From Deltaproteobacteria bacterium (lineage in GTDB: Bacteria > JAUYMQ01): DNA of 8,487 nt. The position numbers and the translations under genes are program-made. The notes under the pieces were generated by a model that made no database searches, had not been told where the DNA came from, and saw only the letters and a list, made by a program, of their open reading frames with translations. Each line of letters begins with the position of its first letter. Within the stretch, counting starts at the first letter, position 1. Shown here in pieces: positions 7,255 through 8,487 of this stretch. The stretch spans positions 1 through 8,487 of the forward strand of contig JAUYMQ010000590.1 of the NCBI GenBank assembly GCA_030698575.1, given 5' to 3'.

Positions 7255-7308
7255 TGGGCGCGCTCGTTTGGTTACCGCTTCCCCCACGGGTAACGCACTC
7301 TCCGACCG

Positions 7309-7704
7309 ATGCCCGTGCGACTCTACGCCCACCTCTCGTGGATCACGTGGGGACGGCTGCCGCTCATCGACCAAGCCGTCGCCGAGTTTCTGCTCCGGTT
7401 CCTGCTCGCCGAAGCCAAGCGCCACGGCGCCCGTGTCGTCGAAATCGGCGTCGTGCCGGACCACGTCCATCTCCTGCTGGAGTTGCCGCCCGCGTACGAC
7501 GTCCCGCGGCTGGTGCAGGGGCTCAAAGGCGCAAGCGCTCGCCTCGCGAATCGCGATGGGCATTCGCGCAATAAGTCGCTGCGCTGGGAATCGGGGTACG
7601 ACTGTCGATCGGTGGGGATCCGGCAACTTCCCGAGGTCACGAGTTACATCCGGCTGCAAGAGCTCAAACACGGGAGCCCACGCCCTTCAGGGCTCGCGTC
7701 GTAG
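7309..7704 (+). CDS. Y1/HUH transposase of REP-associated (RAYT/IS200-like) type
   Basis: Predicted single-strand DNA endonuclease of the Y1 transposase family, 131 residues. It has the HUH metal-binding motif in VVPDHVHLLLELP (His 52 and His 54) and the probable nucleophilic Tyr 113 in EVTSYIRLQ. LVQGLKGASARLANRDG, LRWESGYDCRSVG and the N-terminal HLSWITWGRLPLID also match this family. Start ATG 7309 gives a normal N-terminus, though no clear ribosome-binding site is seen. Family members usually continue after the Tyr helix with a His-His segment; here the last ~12 residues (GSPRPSGLAS region) are read from REP-like DNA, so the C-terminus may be eroded or replaced. REP-like repeats on both sides are the arrangement expected of a RAYT, a domesticated, REP-processing transposase, rather than a free insertion sequence. 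No terminal left/right ends of an IS are identified. Confidence 0.82.
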   Translation: MPVRLYAHLSWITWGRLPLIDQAVAEFLLRFLLAEAKRHGARVVEIGVVPDHVHLLLELPPAYDVPRLVQGLKGASARLANRDGHSRNKSLRWESGYDCRSVGIRQLPEVTSYIRLQELKHGSPRPSGLAS

Positions 7705-7728
7705 CCGAGCCGGCGCTTCAGCGCACGG
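7682..7728 (+). repeat. REP-like unit A3 with preceding GCCC-TTCA-GGGC hairpin
   Basis: Hairpin GCCC-TTCA-GGGC (7682-7693) lies inside the last codons of the transposase. Unit A3 follows (7704-7728): GCCGAGCCGGC, then GCGC-TTCA-GCGC and ACGG. The transposase stop TAG (7702-7704) sits in the GTAG immediately before the GCCGAGCCGGC arm. Confidence 0.75.
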
Positions 7729-7761
7729 AAAAAATCCCACCTCGATCCATCATCCTTCCTC

Positions 7762-7801
7762 GTTTGGCAGGGGAAATCGCGGTTTGGCAGGGGAAATCGC
7801 G
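7762..7801 (+). repeat. 20-bp perfect tandem duplication
   Basis: GTTTGGCAGGGGAAATCGCG occurs twice head to tail (7762-7781 and 7782-7801) with no mismatch, between REP-like units A3 and B3. It is unrelated in sequence to those units. A recent slippage or repair duplication is the simplest reading. Confidence 0.9.
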
Positions 7802-7815
7802 GGGTTGCCCGTTAA

Positions 7816-7863
7816 TCCGTGCCCTAAAGGCCGGCTCGGCCACCGCGCGCGTCCTGAAGGACG
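7816..7863 (+). repeat. REP-like unit B3
   Basis: B-type unit with one G missing from the first stem (AAAGG for AAAGGG) and an intact CGTCC-TGAA-GGACG hairpin (5 bp). It runs directly into unit A4, giving a B-A composite like B1-A2 on the left of the transposase. Confidence 0.72.
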
Positions 7864-7865
7864 TC

Positions 7866-7914
7866 GCCGAGCCGGCGCCCTTCGCTGCGCTCAGGGCAGG
7901 CTTTCAGCGCACGG
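7866..7914 (+). repeat. REP-like unit A4 (long form)
   Basis: GCCGAGCCGGC, then an inserted arm bounded by GCCCT and AGGGC (inner part TCGCTGCGCTC), then CTTTCAGCGCACGG. It is a close relative of A2, with differences in the inner arm. Confidence 0.72.
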
Positions 7915-8066
7915 TTCCACCCAACCTTCGCGGTATTCTGACGCCCCCCGCGCGAATCGGCTTGTTACCAGAGCCACGTGCGCCTCAATCTTGACCCCAC
8001 CAGCGGCATCGCGCGTTGCGGAGCTGCGTCGCAGTACCGGTATCCGCCGGCATGTCGGAGCACGGT

Positions 8067-8150
8067 GCGGGTGTGGCGGAACTGGTAGACGCAGCACACC
8101 CACAATGTGCGGGGCGGGAGCCCGTGGGAGTTCGAGTCTCCCCTCCCGCA
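8067..8150 (+). tRNA. Class II tRNA with Leu-type body and aberrant anticodon loop (apparent CAC)
   Basis: An 84-base cloverleaf. Acceptor GCGGGTG (8067-8073) pairs with CTCCCGC (8143-8149) except for a T-T clash at pair 6-67. T8 is present; the D arm is GCG...CGC with A14, GG at 18-19 and A21. Anticodon stem GCACA/TGTGC (8094-8098, 8106-8110) is fully paired. The variable arm is 15 bases with a GGGC/GCCC stem. T stem GGGAG/CTCCC encloses TTCGAGT. The discriminator is A (8150), followed by CC but no genomic CCA. D arm, long variable arm and A73 are those of tRNA-Leu. The 7-base loop is CCCACAA, placing C rather than the near-invariant T at position 33 and giving anticodon CAC, which would read the valine codon GUG. 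Either this is a decayed tRNA or a specialised non-standard one. A terminator-like hairpin follows at 8237. Structure confidence is high; amino-acid identity is unresolved. Confidence 0.75.
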
Positions 8151-8163
8151 CCCTGGCGCTTGA

Positions 8164-8181
8164 CTCGGCGAGTCCGCCGAG
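8164..8181 (+). other. Hairpin just 3' of the tRNA
   Basis: CTCGGCG (8164-8170) and CGCCGAG (8175-8181) form a perfect 7-bp stem with loop AGTC, starting 13 bases after the discriminator base. It could be part of the precursor trailer. No T-tract follows, so it is not a terminator by itself. Confidence 0.5.
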
Positions 8182-8190
8182 CGCATACTA

Positions 8191-8215
8191 CTCTCACATT
8201 GTGGGTGTGCCGCGT
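8191..8215 (-). repeat. Inverted copy of the tRNA anticodon arm
   Basis: The 16 bases at 8195-8210 are the exact reverse complement of 8094-8109, the tRNA anticodon stem and loop. Extending outward, 8191-8215 is complementary to 8089-8113 with two mismatches and one G-T pair, so it also covers the 3' strand of the D stem and the first bases of the variable arm. No other tRNA arm is copied. Confidence 0.85.
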
Positions 8216-8236
8216 GGCCGATCATCGCCACGCTCG

Positions 8237-8270
8237 AAGGGGCCGCGAGTTTGCTCGCGGCCCCTTTGCG
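8237..8270 (+). terminator. Strong hairpin, probable intrinsic terminator of the tRNA unit
   Basis: GGGGCCGCGAG (8239-8249) and CTCGCGGCCCC (8254-8264) pair perfectly around loop TTTG, with two further A-T pairs at the base (8237-8238 with 8265-8266), making 13 bp in all. The tail is TTTGCGTT, a short and interrupted T-tract. Placement about 85 bases downstream of the tRNA on the same strand supports a terminator role. Confidence 0.65.
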
Positions 8271-8293
8271 TTCCGTGTCGTAAGGGCTCCCGC

Positions 8294-8322
8294 CTTCGCC
8301 GAGCCGGCGCTTCAGCGCACGG
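8294..8322 (+). repeat. REP-like unit A5
   Basis: Short A form, CTTCGCCGAGCCGGC then GCGC-TTCA-GCGC and ACGG, differing from A1 at a single base. It lies beyond the tRNA and its terminator, so the repeat family extends past the transposase neighbourhood. A degenerate B-like start (TCCGTG...TAAGGGC) precedes it at 8272-8286. Confidence 0.75.
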
Positions 8323-8381
8323 ACTGCCCTCCCTACCTGACGTGGTCCGCTCTTTCCCACACGCCCTGGCCTAATTCCCAG

Positions 8382-8487
8382 TCGAAGTGCGCTCGCGGCG
8401 GAACGCAGTACGCTCGCGGTGGGTCGGGGGGCGCTCGCGGCAAGACGCAGTACTCGCGCGGACGAACGCAGTGCACTCGCGGCCGTA
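8382..8487 (+). repeat. Degenerate 21-bp-period repeat running off the window
   Basis: The core CTCGCG(G) recurs at 8392, 8413, 8434, 8453 and 8476 (spacings 21, 21, 19, 23; average 21). It is often preceded by GAACGCAGT or a similar sequence (8401-8409, 8464-8472). Units are diverged and no spacer/repeat regularity of a CRISPR array is seen. No coding frame is supported here. The array continues beyond the right edge. Confidence 0.65.

Larger units (their letters stand above)
6794..7308. other. Repeat-bearing non-coding region between NACHT gene and transposase
   Basis: This 515-base stretch has no gene I can support. Open frames through it encode low-complexity repeats of the REP units (for example RAGASAHG-type peptides). 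It contains the 19-bp palindrome at 6849, REP-like units at 6933, 7021, 7087 and 7205, and an imperfect inverted repeat GTTACC/GGTAAC (7271-7276 with 7289-7294) just before the transposase start. Confidence 0.6.
7705..8066. other. Repeat-bearing non-coding region between transposase and tRNA
   Basis: No gene is supported in these 362 bases. They contain REP-like units A3 (end), B3 and A4 and a 20-bp tandem duplication at 7762-7801. The last ~150 bases before the tRNA show no repeat. A TTGACC at 7991 has no acceptable -10 partner at normal spacing, so I cannot place the tRNA promoter. Confidence 0.55.

Noticed and set aside
6933-7914. Possible CRISPR array
   Set aside because: Units occur in two orientations with irregular spacing and internal hairpins, and there is no set of uniform spacers and no cas gene; REP-like elements fit better.
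8067-8151. Attachment site duplication of the tRNA 3' end flanking an island
   Set aside because: I looked for the tRNA 3' sequence near the NACHT gene left edge and elsewhere in the window and found no copy; no integrase gene is present.
8065-8151. Alternative tRNA register using GTGCGGG/CCCGCAC as the acceptor stem
   Set aside because: It pairs perfectly, but it shifts T8 and the D arm out of place and pairs the discriminator; the register starting at 8067 keeps all tertiary-contact bases.
7891-8197. Minus-strand open frames covering the tRNA
   Set aside because: They are the antisense of the tRNA and its flanks, a familiar source of spurious proteins.
7268-8374. 368-codon plus-strand open frame across the transposase, REP units and tRNA
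   Set aside because: It overlaps the HUH gene in another frame and reads REP units and the tRNA as Ser/Arg-rich peptide; no domain recognisable.

Overview
The window reads as chromosomal DNA of a GC-rich bacterium. It begins inside a tightly packed, all-plus-strand metabolic gene cluster and then passes abruptly into an accessory region. Long G/C-ending ORFs and short, purine-rich gene junctions made of GGGGAAT heptamers would fit an Acidobacteriota-like genome, but that placement is inference from style only; no marker gene fixes the phylum.

Positions 2-4790 hold five genes: a 5'-truncated 3-hydroxybutyryl-CoA dehydrogenase, a short-chain-type acyl-CoA dehydrogenase whose start overlaps it, a leucine-dehydrogenase-type amino-acid dehydrogenase with no conventional start codon at the family position, ribose-5-phosphate isomerase B (rpiB) and serine hydroxymethyltransferase (glyA). 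The first three suit short/branched-chain acyl-CoA and branched-chain amino-acid catabolism. rpiB and glyA are housekeeping carbon and one-carbon genes that appear to be carried in the same transcription unit. The junctions before rpiB and glyA both consist of GGGGAAT-type heptamer repeats that also supply start codons or ribosome-binding sequence.

After glyA comes a 200-bp non-coding gap, and base composition drops clearly. Positions 4991-6793 encode a 600-residue NACHT-type STAND NTPase with Walker A, an extended acidic Walker B, a sensor arginine and a winged-helix 'SHRSFQEYF' motif. It resembles the stand-alone bacterial NACHT proteins (bNACHT group) implicated in anti-phage defence. No partner gene or recognisable effector domain is present.

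From 6794 to the end the DNA is mostly non-coding and repeat-rich. A small Y1/HUH transposase of the REP-associated (RAYT/IS200-like) type at 7309-7704 sits among at least eight REP-like units in two orientations, built from small hairpins with TTCA/TGAA/TAAA loops. A 19-bp palindrome follows the NACHT gene, a 20-bp tandem duplication lies among the repeats, and a 21-bp-period degenerate repeat runs off the right edge.

A class II tRNA gene lies at 8067-8150. Its body looks like tRNA-Leu, but its anticodon loop is CCCACAA: C at position 33 and apparent anticodon CAC. About 85 bp downstream is an inverted, almost perfectly complementary copy of its anticodon arm, followed by a strong hairpin that looks like an intrinsic terminator. 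This tRNA-like unit, the NACHT gene and the RAYT/REP array are the parts most worth a second look.
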